From the NCBI GenBank assembly GCA_000724175.1, contig JPGV01000004.1, positions 1 through 58,527 of the forward strand: a DNA stretch of 58,527 nucleotides, read 5' to 3'. Shown piece after piece: positions 1 through 9,626 of this stretch (the first letter of the stretch is position 1; each line of letters begins with the position of its first letter). The translations under genes were made by a program, and so were the position numbers. Origin of the DNA: [Candidatus Thermochlorobacteriaceae] bacterium GBChlB. GTDB taxonomy: Bacteria > Bacteroidota > Chlorobiia > Chlorobiales > Thermochlorobacteraceae. The notes beneath the pieces were generated by a model, which did no database searches, was not told the DNA's origin, and worked only from the letters and a program-made list of their open reading frames with translations.

Positions 1-2432
1 TCCGATAGCTCCACCGGAAGCGCCGTCAAAGCGACAGCGTTGGTTTGCACGCCCGATTGAAAATAATTGATTGCCGCCCCTGAGCCGTTGAACGGATACA
101 CATCGTAGAAGTAGCTCTCGCCGAAGGTAACTGTATTGTCGGTGAAACTTGTCGCTGTGCCAACTGAAACAACCGTTTGTCCGCTAAACACCTGACTAAT
201 CGTGTAGGTCATGCCGTCCGCCGGGTCAGTGCGCGGCGTGGTGCTGGGGCGACGGACGACCAAGTATCCTGACGGCGTTGGCGAGGCGGGTGCAAAATTG
301 ACGGTGATGTTCGGCGGGTGTGTTGGAAGTGTGCTTAAATTCGGAATGCCCGATGAGCCAGTAGGCTGGGCGGCAAGGTTGACCAAACTGTATGAGGCAG
401 GCGTCGTAATACCGGACGCTGACGCCGTAACGGCATAACTCCCAAAGATGCTGTTCGCTGTCGCCGTTGTGCTAACATTGCCGCTTGTAATCGTAACGGG
501 GTTTACGCTAAAGGTGCAACTGGCACCACTTCCGGGCGGGGTAAAAGTAATCACGCCGCTGTTGACGGGTTCGCTGAACGGCGAAGCCACGCTGGCTTGA
601 AGCGCAACTGGAAACGCGGTACTGACAAGCGTGGTCTGGGGGCTACCGCCAGTGAGGGTTATTGAGAACCCTCTGGATTCAAACGCGCCGATGTCGGTTG
701 CGCCGACGCGCGAGATGCCGCGTTGGTCTGCTGTGGGCGCGCCTGAGGCAGTGCCAGCGTTGATGGCGGGACTGCCGGGCAAGAGCGCAACGGTTTGCGT
801 CGAGCCGCCGTAACTACCAAGGGCGGAAAGACGTGCATTGATTGGCGCGAGCGATGTACCGACCTGATTGCCGTTCACGCTGTTCGTAATGCCCGTCATT
901 CCTGTGCCGTTGCCGATGAGGTTATGTGTGCTGCCCGTAGTCGTTATATCGCCAGAGATGTCAGGATCCGAGGTGGCACTGTTACCCGCGACAATTGTGT
1001 TGAGCAGTCTATCAATCGGTCCGTCACTGGGTTCACCGCACACCCCGCCGCCCGACGCAGACGCTGTGTTGCCCGTAATCGTGCAGTTGATTATTCGGAT
1101 GGTTGGGTCGGCACCACTGTCATAAATTGCGCCGCCGCCACTGCCTCCCTGAGCGGTGTTATTAGTAAATGTGCAGTTGGTAATCGTAGTGATGCCGGTC
1201 TCTATGGCGGCAAGTGCACCGCCGTTACCTCCACTTCCGCTTGCTGTATTGCCTGTAAAAGTGCAATTGCTGATAAAGTAAGTGCCTGTTTCGCTAACGT
1301 AGATAGCGCCGCCCGGACCATTCGTTGAGTTATTTGAAAATGTGCAGTTCGAGATAGCGGAAGTAGCTGTGCCACCCAATGTGATGGCGCCGCCACCACC
1401 GCTTGAACCTTGATTGCCAGTAAAATTGCAACCGTTGAGCGTAAGTGAATTCGCTGCATCAATGGCGCCTGAAAAAGTTGACCGATTATTTGAAAAATCA
1501 CAGTTGTTGATGATGAGCGGACCAAGACTTGAAATAGCACCGCCACCCGCTGCGTTCCCTTCTGTAAACTTCAAACCCGACAGCGTCAAGGCAGACGATC
1601 CCAACACGTTGAGAATACGCGAAGCAGTTTTCCCGCTAAGCGTCAAGTTGCTCGCGCCCAGACCGGCGACCGTTAGACTTTTGGTCACTGTAATCCCTGA
1701 ATCTAATGAAAGTGTGCCAGAGAGCGAGGGAGTGAATGTAATTGTGCCGCCGTCTGGCACCGTTGCAAACGCCCAACGCAATGCCCCATCTGTCGTGGGA
1801 CTATCTGTAAGCGTATTGACAACATTATGTCGATTATACACCTGCAAGTTTTTCATCACGCCGTTGAAATAGCGAAAGACGGAGCTAATCTCCGACCGTG
1901 TAAGAATCCTATTCGTCGGGCTGGTAACAGACGCCGTGATGGTGACGGCGAGAATGCCGTTCAGGTAAAGCCGCGTCTCTGTGCCGTCGCGCGTGATGGT
2001 AACATTGTTGAACTGACTAAGCGGCACGATGAGCGAACCAGTGGTGGTTGAAGTTCCCACCCGTAATTGTATCGCGCCAGTGTTGGTAATCAGCGCAGCG
2101 ATTTGAGAATCGAACGCCGTAAAGACCGGCATATAATCTGCTGGATAACTGGTGATACGAAAGTTCGCCGTGATGGTGAAATTGCCAGTCGTAAAACTCG
2201 CGATTGACGGCGACTCTAAATAGCTCGTGCCAGCTAGTTGAATGCCGCCCAATGTATAGGTGGACGACCCAATCACCGCCATATTGCGTGCTGGGTTGGA
2301 AGGGGCTTGTGCATCGGCTAAGGTGCCGTTTAATGTATAATTGGCAAGCACGGAAAACGCCGACGCATGCTGCACGACCAAAGGAAAAGAAGATGCTGCA
2401 AAAAGCAGAGCGACTAAGAGCGACTTTTTCAT
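1..2432 (-). CDS. Secreted LamG / beta-helix protein, probable T9SS cargo (C-terminus cut by window edge)
   Basis: The minus strand is open from an ATG at 2432 to the left edge: 810 codons plus two bases, no stop. The start MKKSLLVALLFAASSF is a signal peptide. Residues about 28-200 look like a concanavalin/LamG fold (YTLNGTLAD, FTITANFRI, LYLNGILAV). About 210-520 is a right-handed beta-helix of repeated NCTFTNNTA-type coils rich in Gly, Asn and Ser. The helix ends in the motifs SPAINAG and DQRG followed by DIGAFE, typical of the choice-of-anchor Q domain. An Ig-like segment and a fibronectin-like segment follow, and the frame leaves the window at LPVELS, which in Chlorobiota and Bacteroidota proteins usually comes shortly before the linker to the type IX sorting domain. 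It is probably a cell-surface or secreted adhesin or polysaccharide-binding protein; no enzyme motif is visible. The start has no strong Shine-Dalgarno sequence. Confidence 0.85.
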   Translation of the reverse strand, partial: MKKSLLVALLFAASSFPLVVQHASAFSVLANYTLNGTLADAQAPSNPARNMAVIGSSTYTLGGIQLAGTSYLESPSIASFTTGNFTITANFRITSYPADYMPVFTAFDSQIAALITNTGAIQLRVGTSTTTGSLIVPLSQFNNVTITRDGTETRLYLNGILAVTITASVTSPTNRILTRSEISSVFRYFNGVMKNLQVYNRHNVVNTLTDSPTTDGALRWAFATVPDGGTITFTPSLSGTLSLDSGITVTKSLTVAGLGASNLTLSGKTASRILNVLGSSALTLSGLKFTEGNAAGGGAISSLGPLIINNCDFSNNRSTFSGAIDAANSLTLNGCNFTGNQGSSGGGGAITLGGTATSAISNCTFSNNSTNGPGGAIYVSETGTYFISNCTFTGNTASGSGGNGGALAAIETGITTITNCTFTNNTAQGGSGGGAIYDSGADPTIRIINCTITGNTASASGGGVCGEPSDGPIDRLLNTIVAGNSATSDPDISGDITTTGSTHNLIGNGTGMTGITNSVNGNQVGTSLAPINARLSALGSYGGSTQTVALLPGSPAINAGTASGAPTADQRGISRVGATDIGAFESRGFSITLTGGSPQTTLVSTAFPVALQASVASPFSEPVNSGVITFTPPGSGASCTFSVNPVTITSGNVSTTATANSIFGSYAVTASASGITTPASYSLVNLAAQPTGSSGIPNLSTLPTHPPNITVNFAPASPTPSGYLVVRRPSTTPRTDPADGMTYTISQVFSGQTVVSVGTATSFTDNTVTFGESYFYDVYPFNGSGAAINYFQSGVQTNAVALTALPVELS

Positions 2433-2462
2433 AGCGAAAAAAGTTTGAGGTGAACAAAAATA

Positions 2463-2485
2463 CCTGCTGGACTTTTCAATCCAGC
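2463..2485. repeat. Short hairpin between divergent genes
   Basis: CTGCTGGA is followed after a short loop by TCCAGCA, giving a 7-bp stem. It lies in the 256-bp divergent spacer between the beta-helix gene and bchP. There is no U tract, so it is not a clear terminator. The rest of the spacer holds no gene or clear promoter that I can support. Confidence 0.3.
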
Positions 2486-2688
2486 AATGGGCAAACCTTC
2501 CGCCATTGTGCAGCTTCAATGGACGTATGCTTAATTTCAGAAATTTCTGACAGTCTTTCAAACGATTTTTTACAGCAGCAAATCGACCAAAACGGCTCTT
2601 GCAAGTAAAGAATCTTCCCTGAGGCAAGGGCGGCGCAGTGTAATTTCCACAAGCAGTTTTTACAACCGTTGAAGTAAGGAGTATTGTT

Positions 2689-3840
2689 ATGAAGTGTGAT
2701 GTCGCCGTTATCGGCGGAGGACCTGCTGGCGCAACCGCCGCCAATGAACTTGCAAAAGCTGGGCTGTCCGTCGCGCTCATCGAGCGCAATTTGAACAATG
2801 CTAAACCCTGCGGCGGCGCCATTCCGCTTGGGCTGATTGAGGAGTTTGATATTCCCGCCGACATTGTCGAGCGTAAGGTTACGCAAATGGCCGTGCGCTC
2901 GCCGAAAGGGCGGGTGATTTCTATGTCGATGCCCAACGGCTATGTTGGTATGGTGCGGCGCGAGCGGTTCGATAAATTTTTGCGCGAGCGTGCGGCATCG
3001 AGCGGTGCGGAATTGATTGAAGCCAAAATGCGCGCGGTCAAACAAACCACCGACGGCTACCAACTCAGCATTGACGCGACACATTCAGGCGCAACGGAAA
3101 TCCATGCGACTTATGTCGTTGGTGCAGACGGCGCAAATTCCAAGACCGCACACGAACTTGGGTTTCCAGCCAACGAGTTCAAAGCCGTTGCCATTCAGCA
3201 ACGCTTTCGCTATTCGCCCGAATTGGAACGATACCACAACTTGGTTGAAATCTGGTTCGACGGCGAAGTCTCGCCCGATTTTTACGCATGGGTGTTTCCA
3301 AAAGCAGACCACATTGCCGTCGGCACAGGAACGGAAGATGTGAACGGCAACATCAAAAAGCTGCAAGCGCGATTCCGCGAAAAGTTGGACTTGAAGGTCG
3401 AGCCGTATTACGAAGAGGCGGCGAAAATCCCGATGCACCCGCGTAAGATGTTCACGCAAGGCAACGCGGCACTCGTCGGCGACGCGGCAGGGTTGGTTAC
3501 TGCCTCTAACGGTGAAGGTATTTTCTTCGCGATGCAAAGCGGCAAAATGGCGGCGCGCACCTTGCTCAAGGTCATGGTTGGCAAAGAAAAATCGTTGGCA
3601 GCATACGAAAAGCACTTCCGACGGCAGTATTTCCCAATCTATACGGGTCTGGCGTTTTTGCAGTGGGCGTATTATCGAAACGACCGATTGCGCGAAAGTT
3701 TTGTGGCGATTTGCGAAGATAAGCACGTGCAGCAAATCACCTTCGATTCGTATCTCTACAAAAAAATGGTTCCCGCGCCGCTATGGGTGCAGGCGAAAAT
3801 CACTGCCAAGAACCTCTACCACTTGGCGTTGGGACACTGA
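2689..3840 (+). CDS. bchP: Geranylgeranyl diphosphate/bacteriochlorophyll reductase (BchP family)
   Basis: This is a 383-residue FAD-dependent reductase. The N-terminus [14 protein letters not shown] is the dinucleotide-binding GxGxxG motif (residues 9-14) with an acidic E32 ending the second strand. PCGGAIP at 40-46 is the signature of the geranylgeranyl reductase family. VGDAAGL near residue 264 contacts the FAD ribityl/pyrophosphate. Length and motif order match BchP, which saturates the geranylgeranyl tail of (bacterio)chlorophyll to phytyl using NADPH. The start is fixed by AAGGAG about 8 bases upstream of ATG. The neighbours are not pigment genes: it stands alone between a divergent surface protein and a Uma2 protein. 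The alternative is a reductase acting on menaquinone or lipid prenyl chains. The [10 protein letters not shown] stretch looks most like the Chlorobium BchP proteins I remember, but no alignment was run. Confidence 0.8.
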   Translation: MKCDVAVIGGGPAGATAANELAKAGLSVALIERNLNNAKPCGGAIPLGLIEEFDIPADIVERKVTQMAVRSPKGRVISMSMPNGYVGMVRRERFDKFLRERAASSGAELIEAKMRAVKQTTDGYQLSIDATHSGATEIHATYVVGADGANSKTAHELGFPANEFKAVAIQQRFRYSPELERYHNLVEIWFDGEVSPDFYAWVFPKADHIAVGTGTEDVNGNIKKLQARFREKLDLKVEPYYEEAAKIPMHPRKMFTQGNAALVGDAAGLVTASNGEGIFFAMQSGKMAARTLLKVMVGKEKSLAAYEKHFRRQYFPIYTGLAFLQWAYYRNDRLRESFVAICEDKHVQQITFDSYLYKKMVPAPLWVQAKITAKNLYHLALGH

Positions 3841-3853
3841 CGATTGCCGATAT

Positions 3854-3895
3854 TGAATTGACGATTGAATCCAATGTTTGGCAATCGTCAATTCA
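3854..3895. repeat. Perfect 14-bp inverted repeat downstream of bchP
   Basis: TGAATTGACGATTG (3854-3867) pairs exactly with CAATCGTCAATTCA (3882-3895) across a 14-base loop. There is no following U tract. It lies 13 bases after the bchP stop codon, so it may act as an mRNA 3' stabiliser, a weak terminator, or the remnant of a small mobile repeat. Confidence 0.6.
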
Positions 3896-3989
3896 CCGTG
3901 ATGTCAAGAACCCCCGTTGCCGCTTCGTAAAATTTCGGGTAGATGCTTACATTTCGCCCGACTTCAACCACTGAGAATTTTTGCAACTG

Positions 3990-4547
3990 ATGGAGACGCT
4001 GACGAAAAAAATCACCTACGCCGAATTTATCGAGATGGATTTTCCCGACGACGACCACCACCACTATGAACTTTTAGACGGAGAGCTCGTGATACGCAAT
4101 ACGCCCACAATTGAGCATCAACGCATCTCACGCAACTTGTTGGTCAAGTTACATCTCTTTGTAGCCGAGCGAAATCTCGGCGAAGTTCTCTACGCGCCGA
4201 TTACACTGTTCGTCGATGATGACAACGCGCCGCAGCCCGATTTACTCTATGTCTCGGCGGCCAACAAAGACGCCTTAGGTGAACGTGTCGTCGAGCGGGC
4301 GCCTGAACTTGCGGTCGAGATTCTTTCGCCAAGCACGGTGTATCACGATTGGCATTACAAACGAAAACTCTACGGGCGGTTCGGCGTGAAAGAATACTGG
4401 CTCATCGACCCGCAAAACAAAGCGGTGGAAGTCAGCGAGCTCAACAGCGGCGACTACGAATTGTTTTCATTCGCGGCGGAAAAAGGCACGGCGCGCGCCC
4501 AAGTGCTCAACGGCCTCGAAATCGATTTGAAAGAATTGTTCGGCTGA
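3990..4547 (+). CDS. Uma2 family (DUF820) putative restriction-endonuclease-fold protein
   Basis: The protein has 185 residues from ATG 3990; an upstream in-frame TTG at 3981 would add three residues and has no better ribosome site. It begins with LTKKITYAEFIEM and YELLDGEL, the usual Uma2 opening. The PD-(D/E)xK-like core follows: QPDLLYVS, ELAVEILSPST and KRKLYGRFGVKEYWLIDP, in the family's order and spacing. Family members are common as scattered single genes in cyanobacteria, Chloroflexota and Chlorobiota. Their cellular role is not established, and the endonuclease label rests on fold prediction. It stands between bchP and the GH3 gene with no obvious functional tie to either. Confidence 0.85.
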   Translation: METLTKKITYAEFIEMDFPDDDHHHYELLDGELVIRNTPTIEHQRISRNLLVKLHLFVAERNLGEVLYAPITLFVDDDNAPQPDLLYVSAANKDALGERVVERAPELAVEILSPSTVYHDWHYKRKLYGRFGVKEYWLIDPQNKAVEVSELNSGDYELFSFAAEKGTARAQVLNGLEIDLKELFG

Positions 4548-4636
4548 AAGAGTTACTCCGAAATCACGGCGTCTCTCGTTTTACGGCGAATTTTTCTAAC
4601 TTTGCCCCTGCTACGCAAAAACCATTTAACTATTCC

Positions 4637-6436
4637 ATGCTGCGCCGCATTGCTGTCTTTTCGGTCATTATTTTCAACATCGCGCTGATTGGCTCGTGCA
4701 ATCGTTCTGGCACGCCCGACCAAATTGCCGAGGCGATTCTCAAGAAAATGACACTCGAGGAAAAAATCGGACAAATGATGATGGTCGCTGTCGAGTATTT
4801 GGAGCGCGATGATGATGTGAAGACGTACTTTATTGGCAGCATGGTTCATGGAAGCGGCTACTCGCCCAAGCCTGATTCGAACAGCGCCGCACTGTGGGCA
4901 AATCGAATTGATTCACTGCAATCGCAAGCGCTCAAAACGCGGTTAGGCGTGCCAATTCTGTTTGCCAGCGACGCGGTTCACGGCAACGCCGCTGTGTTTG
5001 GCTCTGTCGTCTTTCCGCACAACATTGGCATGGGGTGTACGAACAATCCCGCCTTGGTTCAATCGGCAGCAAAAATAACGGCGACGGAAATGCGTGGGTC
5101 GGGACTGCGTTGGGCGTTAGCGCCAACCATCTCTGTTGCCCGCGATGAACGCTGGGGACGCACCTACGAATCATACTCCGAGTCGCCTGAACTTGTCTCG
5201 AAAATGGGCGATGCGGCCATTATTGGATTTCAAGGCAAAACGCTGTCGCCGACAAGCGTGCTGGCCTGCGCAAAGCATTACATCGGCGACGGCGACACGG
5301 AAGGCGGACAAAATGAAGGCAATGTCAAACTCGATGGCAAAGCCTTGCGCGCGTTGCACCTGCCGCCGTTTGCCTCGGCAGTTAAGGCCGGCGTCGGCTC
5401 GATTATGGTCTCTCTTGGCAGTTTTAACAGCGAGAAGATACACGGTCAGAAATACCTCATCACAACGGTGCTGAAAAGGGAGTTAAAATTTGGCGGCATT
5501 GTTGTCTCTGACTGGGCGGGCATTTTTCAACTCTCCAATGATACGCTGGCGGCGGTCGAGCAGGCGATAAACGCCGGACTCGATGTGGTGATGCTGCCGG
5601 GCAAATACAAAGAATTTATGGCAGCGATGAAGTTTCTGGCATTGCAAGGACGCATTGCGCCGGAACGATTGGACGACGCCGTGCGCCGCATTCTTAAAGT
5701 CAAAGTAGCCATGGGACTCTTTGAGTCGCCAATGACCGACCGCAAACTCACCGAACTCGTCGGCTCACAGGCGCACCGAGACGCAGCGCGCACTGCGGTG
5801 CAAGAGTCGTTGGTGCTGGTCAAAAATGAGAACAGTATTTTGCCTCTGTCAAAAACAACGGCGCGGATTTTCGTTGCTGGAAAAAACGCAAACAACTTAG
5901 TCAATCAATGCGGCGGATGGACGGTCGATTTCGAGGACTTTCAGAAAAATCTCGATAGCCTTGCATTTGCTTCAACGGTATTGAGAAGCATTCGCCGCGC
6001 GGTCAGTGCAAACACCACCGTGAATTTTTCAGTGGACGGGGTAGGTGCAGCAGGCGCAACCGTTGCTGTTGCGGTTATCGGCGAAACGCCCTATGCGGAG
6101 AGCGTCGGCGACCGCGACAGCCTGATGATTAGCGAAGATGACCTTGCTGTGATTGAAAACCTAAAAGCCGCCAAAGTGCCAATCGTCATCGTGGTCATCT
6201 CTGGACGACCTCTGATTTTGGGCGAGGCACTTGCCAAAGCCGATGCGCTTGTGCTTGCGTGGCTGCCCGGCACAGAAGGCGATGGAATTGCCAATGTGCT
6301 TTTCGGTGATGCCGTTCCGACAGGAAAACTCTCACACTCCTATCCGCGAACAATGGAGCAAGTGCCGCTCAATGTGGGAGATTCGCCTTATTCACCGCTG
6401 TTTGAATTCGGATTCGGACTTTCCTACTCAAAATAA
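4637..6436 (+). CDS. Glycoside hydrolase family 3 lipoprotein (beta-glucosidase / beta-N-acetylhexosaminidase type)
   Basis: The frame is open from 4349, but the 5' part overlaps the Uma2 gene. The ATG at 4637 begins MLRRIAVFSVIIFNIALIGSC, a lipoprotein signal with the lipidated Cys near residue 21, and gives 599 residues. The first GH3 domain carries TLEEKIGQM, the substrate-pocket motif KHYIGDG (K213, H214) and the nucleophile region VVSDWAG with D292. The second GH3 domain runs from about 380 and ends in GKLSHSYP and FEFGFGLSY, as in BglX-like enzymes. It should hydrolyse beta-linked glucosides or amino-sugar glycosides at the outer envelope; the exact substrate cannot be read from the sequence. 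The next gene starts 13 bases after its stop. Confidence 0.92.
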   Translation: MLRRIAVFSVIIFNIALIGSCNRSGTPDQIAEAILKKMTLEEKIGQMMMVAVEYLERDDDVKTYFIGSMVHGSGYSPKPDSNSAALWANRIDSLQSQALKTRLGVPILFASDAVHGNAAVFGSVVFPHNIGMGCTNNPALVQSAAKITATEMRGSGLRWALAPTISVARDERWGRTYESYSESPELVSKMGDAAIIGFQGKTLSPTSVLACAKHYIGDGDTEGGQNEGNVKLDGKALRALHLPPFASAVKAGVGSIMVSLGSFNSEKIHGQKYLITTVLKRELKFGGIVVSDWAGIFQLSNDTLAAVEQAINAGLDVVMLPGKYKEFMAAMKFLALQGRIAPERLDDAVRRILKVKVAMGLFESPMTDRKLTELVGSQAHRDAARTAVQESLVLVKNENSILPLSKTTARIFVAGKNANNLVNQCGGWTVDFEDFQKNLDSLAFASTVLRSIRRAVSANTTVNFSVDGVGAAGATVAVAVIGETPYAESVGDRDSLMISEDDLAVIENLKAAKVPIVIVVISGRPLILGEALAKADALVLAWLPGTEGDGIANVLFGDAVPTGKLSHSYPRTMEQVPLNVGDSPYSPLFEFGFGLSYSK

Positions 6437-6449
6437 ACGATAAGCAACA

Positions 6450-7754
6450 TTGATTAATGAGGGAAACCTGCGCTGGCGCGCGCTTGTTCAACGGGTTTCG
6501 ACATCGCAGTTTGCGCGCAACGCCGTTCTCAGTGTGGGTCTATCCAGTCTCTCGAAAGGCTTGGCGTTCTTGGCCGCTACATTTGCGGCAAAGTGTATGG
6601 GCGCGGTGAACTATGGCATTTCGGGCGTGGCATACACCGCCGCGTTTCAGACGGGATTGGCATATCACTGGGGACTCGACATTGTCGCCGTCAGACGTAT
6701 TGCCGCCGATAAAAACGCTCCAAACGCAACTGCGTTGACCGAAACGATAATCGGATTTCGTCTCTCTGTTGCAACGCTTATCGCGCTCCTGTGGATAGGC
6801 GTTGTTCTCTTGGTCGTTGATGCAGACCAAAAATCGGCGTGGGTGCTGGCCGGCGCAACGCTCTGGCTCAATGCGATACAGGTAAATTTCGTCTTTATGG
6901 GCTTGGAGAAACTGCCGATTCAAAACGGCATCAATGCGCTGGCATCGACGCTTTCCGCCGCTGTAATTTTTCTCTGGTTCAAACCCGGCATGCCCGCAGG
7001 CGCAGACTTGGCGGTTACGGTATTTACATTGGCAGTGACTGCCGCGCTCAGTTGGGGCGCATATCGACGCGAGTTTGGCAAACTGCCCATCTCAAGCCGA
7101 TTTTTTCGTCAGCCGTTTGAAATGCTGCCAAAGCTCGTCGGAGAATCGTGGAAATACTGGCTCACCACGGCGGTTACATATCTCTTCACATTCTTCCAAC
7201 TCCCGATGATTGAACTGTTCAGCAGCACAAGGGAGGTAGGCGTGTATCGCACCGCGTTCAGTTTGATTATGGGGCTTGATTTTTTCCTGCAAAGTTTTTA
7301 CTCATTGCTGTTGCCGCGCGTGGTGGCGTGGAAAGCATCAGGCGATGATGTCTTGGCAAAGCAACAACAAAAAACAGCTCTGCTGTTTCTGGCGATGGGA
7401 ATCCCGATTGGCGCGGCGGCCGTGCTTGTCGCTCCGACATTTTATCGGATATTTTTGGGAGAGGAATTCATGACTGGCACAAGTGTATTTCAGATTTTGG
7501 CGATGGCTAAACTGACTGGATTTGTCGCGCAGGTTTATGTCCAAACACTTGTCGCAATGAAGCGCGACATGGATTTTTTAATTATTTCTGCCCTCGGTTC
7601 TGCCATAAGCCTTATGTCAAGCGCGGCACTGATTCCGCAGTTCGGCGCCGTCGGCGCAGCGTGGGGCGCGGCAGCGGGTGAGGTGTTGATTAACTTCGGC
7701 AGTTTTTGTTATATGCTATGGCTGACACCGTCAAAGTCTGAAAATCCATTGTAA
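6450..7754 (+). CDS. Polysaccharide flippase (Wzx-like, MATE/MVF superfamily)
   Basis: This is a 434-residue integral membrane protein with about 12 hydrophobic helices. The opening QFARNAVLSVGLSSLSKG and the loop AAKCMGAVNYGISGVAYT are typical of oligosaccharide flippases that move lipid-linked sugar units across the inner membrane. The reading frame starts at TTG 6450, only 13 bases after the GH3 stop; an ATG start would lose the first transmembrane helix, so TTG is preferred. The methyltransferase and two glycosyltransferase genes follow almost without gaps, so all four probably share one transcript and one glycan pathway (O-antigen, exopolysaccharide or a protein glycan). No Wzy-type polymerase is present in the window. 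Confidence 0.85.
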   Translation: MINEGNLRWRALVQRVSTSQFARNAVLSVGLSSLSKGLAFLAATFAAKCMGAVNYGISGVAYTAAFQTGLAYHWGLDIVAVRRIAADKNAPNATALTETIIGFRLSVATLIALLWIGVVLLVVDADQKSAWVLAGATLWLNAIQVNFVFMGLEKLPIQNGINALASTLSAAVIFLWFKPGMPAGADLAVTVFTLAVTAALSWGAYRREFGKLPISSRFFRQPFEMLPKLVGESWKYWLTTAVTYLFTFFQLPMIELFSSTREVGVYRTAFSLIMGLDFFLQSFYSLLLPRVVAWKASGDDVLAKQQQKTALLFLAMGIPIGAAAVLVAPTFYRIFLGEEFMTGTSVFQILAMAKLTGFVAQVYVQTLVAMKRDMDFLIISALGSAISLMSSAALIPQFGAVGAAWGAAAGEVLINFGSFCYMLWLTPSKSENPL

Positions 7755-7757
7755 AAC

Positions 7758-8549
7758 ATGAACATCCGCGCATGGATAAACGCCGTCAAGAGCAGCCCTC
7801 TGATGAAGCCTCTAAAAAAACTCTATCACTGGCTGCGCAAAAAGAAGTTGCACGCCTTTTCTCGCGTGAAAACAATTTCCTTGGAACAGTTCTTGCAAAC
7901 CCATCTTGGCATCACTGAAAAACTCAGAGACGAAAAGTATCTCGACCTACAGCCAACCTTTACGATTCCGACAGGGCCGATGGAAAAGGCTGATGTGACT
8001 GTTCTCACTCGATTATTGGCACATCTCCATCCGAGATACATTTTTGAGTTCGGCACAAACTGGGGATACTCCGCCGCCATTTTCGCGCTAAACACGCCAC
8101 CTGAAACGCAAGTATGGACGCTGGACATTTGCCGAGAGATGTTCGATGAAGAATATCTTAAAAGTGACATAGAGCTTGACCTAATGACCCTGCGTCGAGC
8201 TGAAACGGGTTGGGCATACAAGCAATTGGCGGACATATCGGTCAAGGTGCGGCAGATTTTCAAGGATTCTATGGCACTGGATTGGGCAGAAGAGGCGTAT
8301 CCCGACACCTTCGATGTGATATTGATAGATGCTTGCCATAAGTATGCCTTTGTGAAAAGCGACACGCAAAAAGCAATGCAAAAATTGTCGCAAGGCGGGC
8401 TGATACTGTGGCACGATTATTATCCTGACCCAAGAGAAGGGTGGAGCGATGTGCATCGATGCGTCAATGAATTTGCCAAACACTATGGACATACATACCA
8501 TCTTGCAGGGACAAATTTCGCAGTGTATGTGGCCGCATCCTCTAAATGA
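7758..8549 (+). CDS. Class I SAM-dependent methyltransferase (methyltransferase-24-like)
   Basis: The protein has 263 residues and starts 3 bases after the flippase stop. IFEFGTNWGYSA (about residue 96-107) is the glycine-containing SAM-binding loop. VWTLDI gives the acidic end of the second strand, and FDVILIDACHKY with GGLILWHDYYP are strands 4 and 5 of the Rossmann core. Such genes in polysaccharide clusters methylate sugar hydroxyls or link to lipid carriers; the acceptor is unknown here. It overlaps the next gene by 4 bases (ATGA), which suggests translational coupling. The N-terminal 50 residues are basic and may touch the membrane or an RNA/lipid phosphate. The family is sure; the substrate is not. 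Confidence 0.8.
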   Translation: MNIRAWINAVKSSPLMKPLKKLYHWLRKKKLHAFSRVKTISLEQFLQTHLGITEKLRDEKYLDLQPTFTIPTGPMEKADVTVLTRLLAHLHPRYIFEFGTNWGYSAAIFALNTPPETQVWTLDICREMFDEEYLKSDIELDLMTLRRAETGWAYKQLADISVKVRQIFKDSMALDWAEEAYPDTFDVILIDACHKYAFVKSDTQKAMQKLSQGGLILWHDYYPDPREGWSDVHRCVNEFAKHYGHTYHLAGTNFAVYVAASSK

Positions 8550-9613
8550 TGTTCGGCTTAAAGAGAGTCAAGACGATGATTGAGTGGCTGAAAGTGATTA
8601 AACGACACATCGTCGCTGTTGTGCATAAAGTTCAAGTCGCGTATCGGGTGCGACGCCTGCGCACTCGATTGGTGCAGTTGAACACAACAGTGAAATCCGA
8701 GCAGCCGACTCGCCGCATCGTCCTAATCACGTTAATTGAACACTTAGGCGACATCGTCGCCTGCGAACCAATTGCGCGGGAGGTGCGTGCGCGCCACCCC
8801 AATGATTACCTTGTCTGGATGGTGCGCCAGCGCTACCGCGAACTCTTGGACTACAATCCGTTCATCGACGCTATTCTGACGGTAGAGTGCATTACCGAAT
8901 GGATAAATATCCGTTCAGAGCGACTTTACGATGTCGCGATCGAGCTGCACCTGCGCGACCATGAATGCTGGATATGCAAAGTTCCACTGACGAAGGAGAG
9001 CGGAGAAATATCAATGGCGAACTACTTTCACTTCGGCGCCTTGTTGCCGGTCTTCTCGCAAAGTGCAGGGTTGCCGCCCCTGACCGACCCGCCGCGTCTG
9101 TATGTGCCGAAACAGGTTGCAGAGCGCGTCTCGGCATTACATTTGCCAAAGCCATTTATTGCCCTTCACGCTGTCTCGAATGAAAAGACAAAAGATTGGC
9201 AGCGCGCAAAGTGGGTCGAACTGGTCGAGAAAATTGAAACGGCTTATGAGACTTGCACGGTGGAAATCGGACATGCATCTGTGCTGCCAAAGCGCCATCG
9301 CCGGTTCAACTATTGCAAACGGTTGAGTATCTTGGAAACCGCTGAACTGATTAGAACAGCGGTTTTATTCATCGGTGTCGATAGCGGTCCGGCGCACTTA
9401 GCCAATGCGGTGGAAACATTTGGAATTATCTTATTGGGCAAACATCGAGACTTTCAACGGTATATGCCTTACACAGGCGGATACGCCGACGGCACCAACG
9501 CCGACCTGATTTATTCATCGACGGCTCCGGCGGACATTGCGGTCGAGCGTGTCTTTCGTGCAGTGGAATGCCGATTGAATGCTGCCTTGAAACCGCACTT
9601 GAGTAACTCCTAA
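8546..9613 (+). CDS. Glycosyltransferase family 9 (heptosyltransferase-like)
   Basis: This 355-residue protein has the two Rossmann domains of GT-B enzymes. Near the N-terminus IVLITLIEHLGDIVACEPIAREVRARHP is the family's acceptor-side motif (LGD). In the second domain FIALHAVSNEKTKDWQRAKW is followed by LFIGVDSGPAHLANAV, the ADP-heptose-binding signature. It probably transfers heptose or a related sugar onto lipid A core or another glycan on the cytoplasmic face. It is translationally coupled to the preceding methyltransferase by the ATGA overlap. Basic residues at positions 1-60 fit peripheral membrane attachment. Confidence 0.88.
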   Translation: MMFGLKRVKTMIEWLKVIKRHIVAVVHKVQVAYRVRRLRTRLVQLNTTVKSEQPTRRIVLITLIEHLGDIVACEPIAREVRARHPNDYLVWMVRQRYRELLDYNPFIDAILTVECITEWINIRSERLYDVAIELHLRDHECWICKVPLTKESGEISMANYFHFGALLPVFSQSAGLPPLTDPPRLYVPKQVAERVSALHLPKPFIALHAVSNEKTKDWQRAKWVELVEKIETAYETCTVEIGHASVLPKRHRRFNYCKRLSILETAELIRTAVLFIGVDSGPAHLANAVETFGIILLGKHRDFQRYMPYTGGYADGTNADLIYSSTAPADIAVERVFRAVECRLNAALKPHLSNS

Positions 9614-9626
9614 CCCATTTGCCCGT

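Noticed and set aside
2476-3735. Long minus-strand frames of 202 and 216 codons across bchP
   Set aside because: They lie antisense to a conserved gene with intact motifs, show no recognisable domain, and have arginine/cysteine-rich shadow composition.
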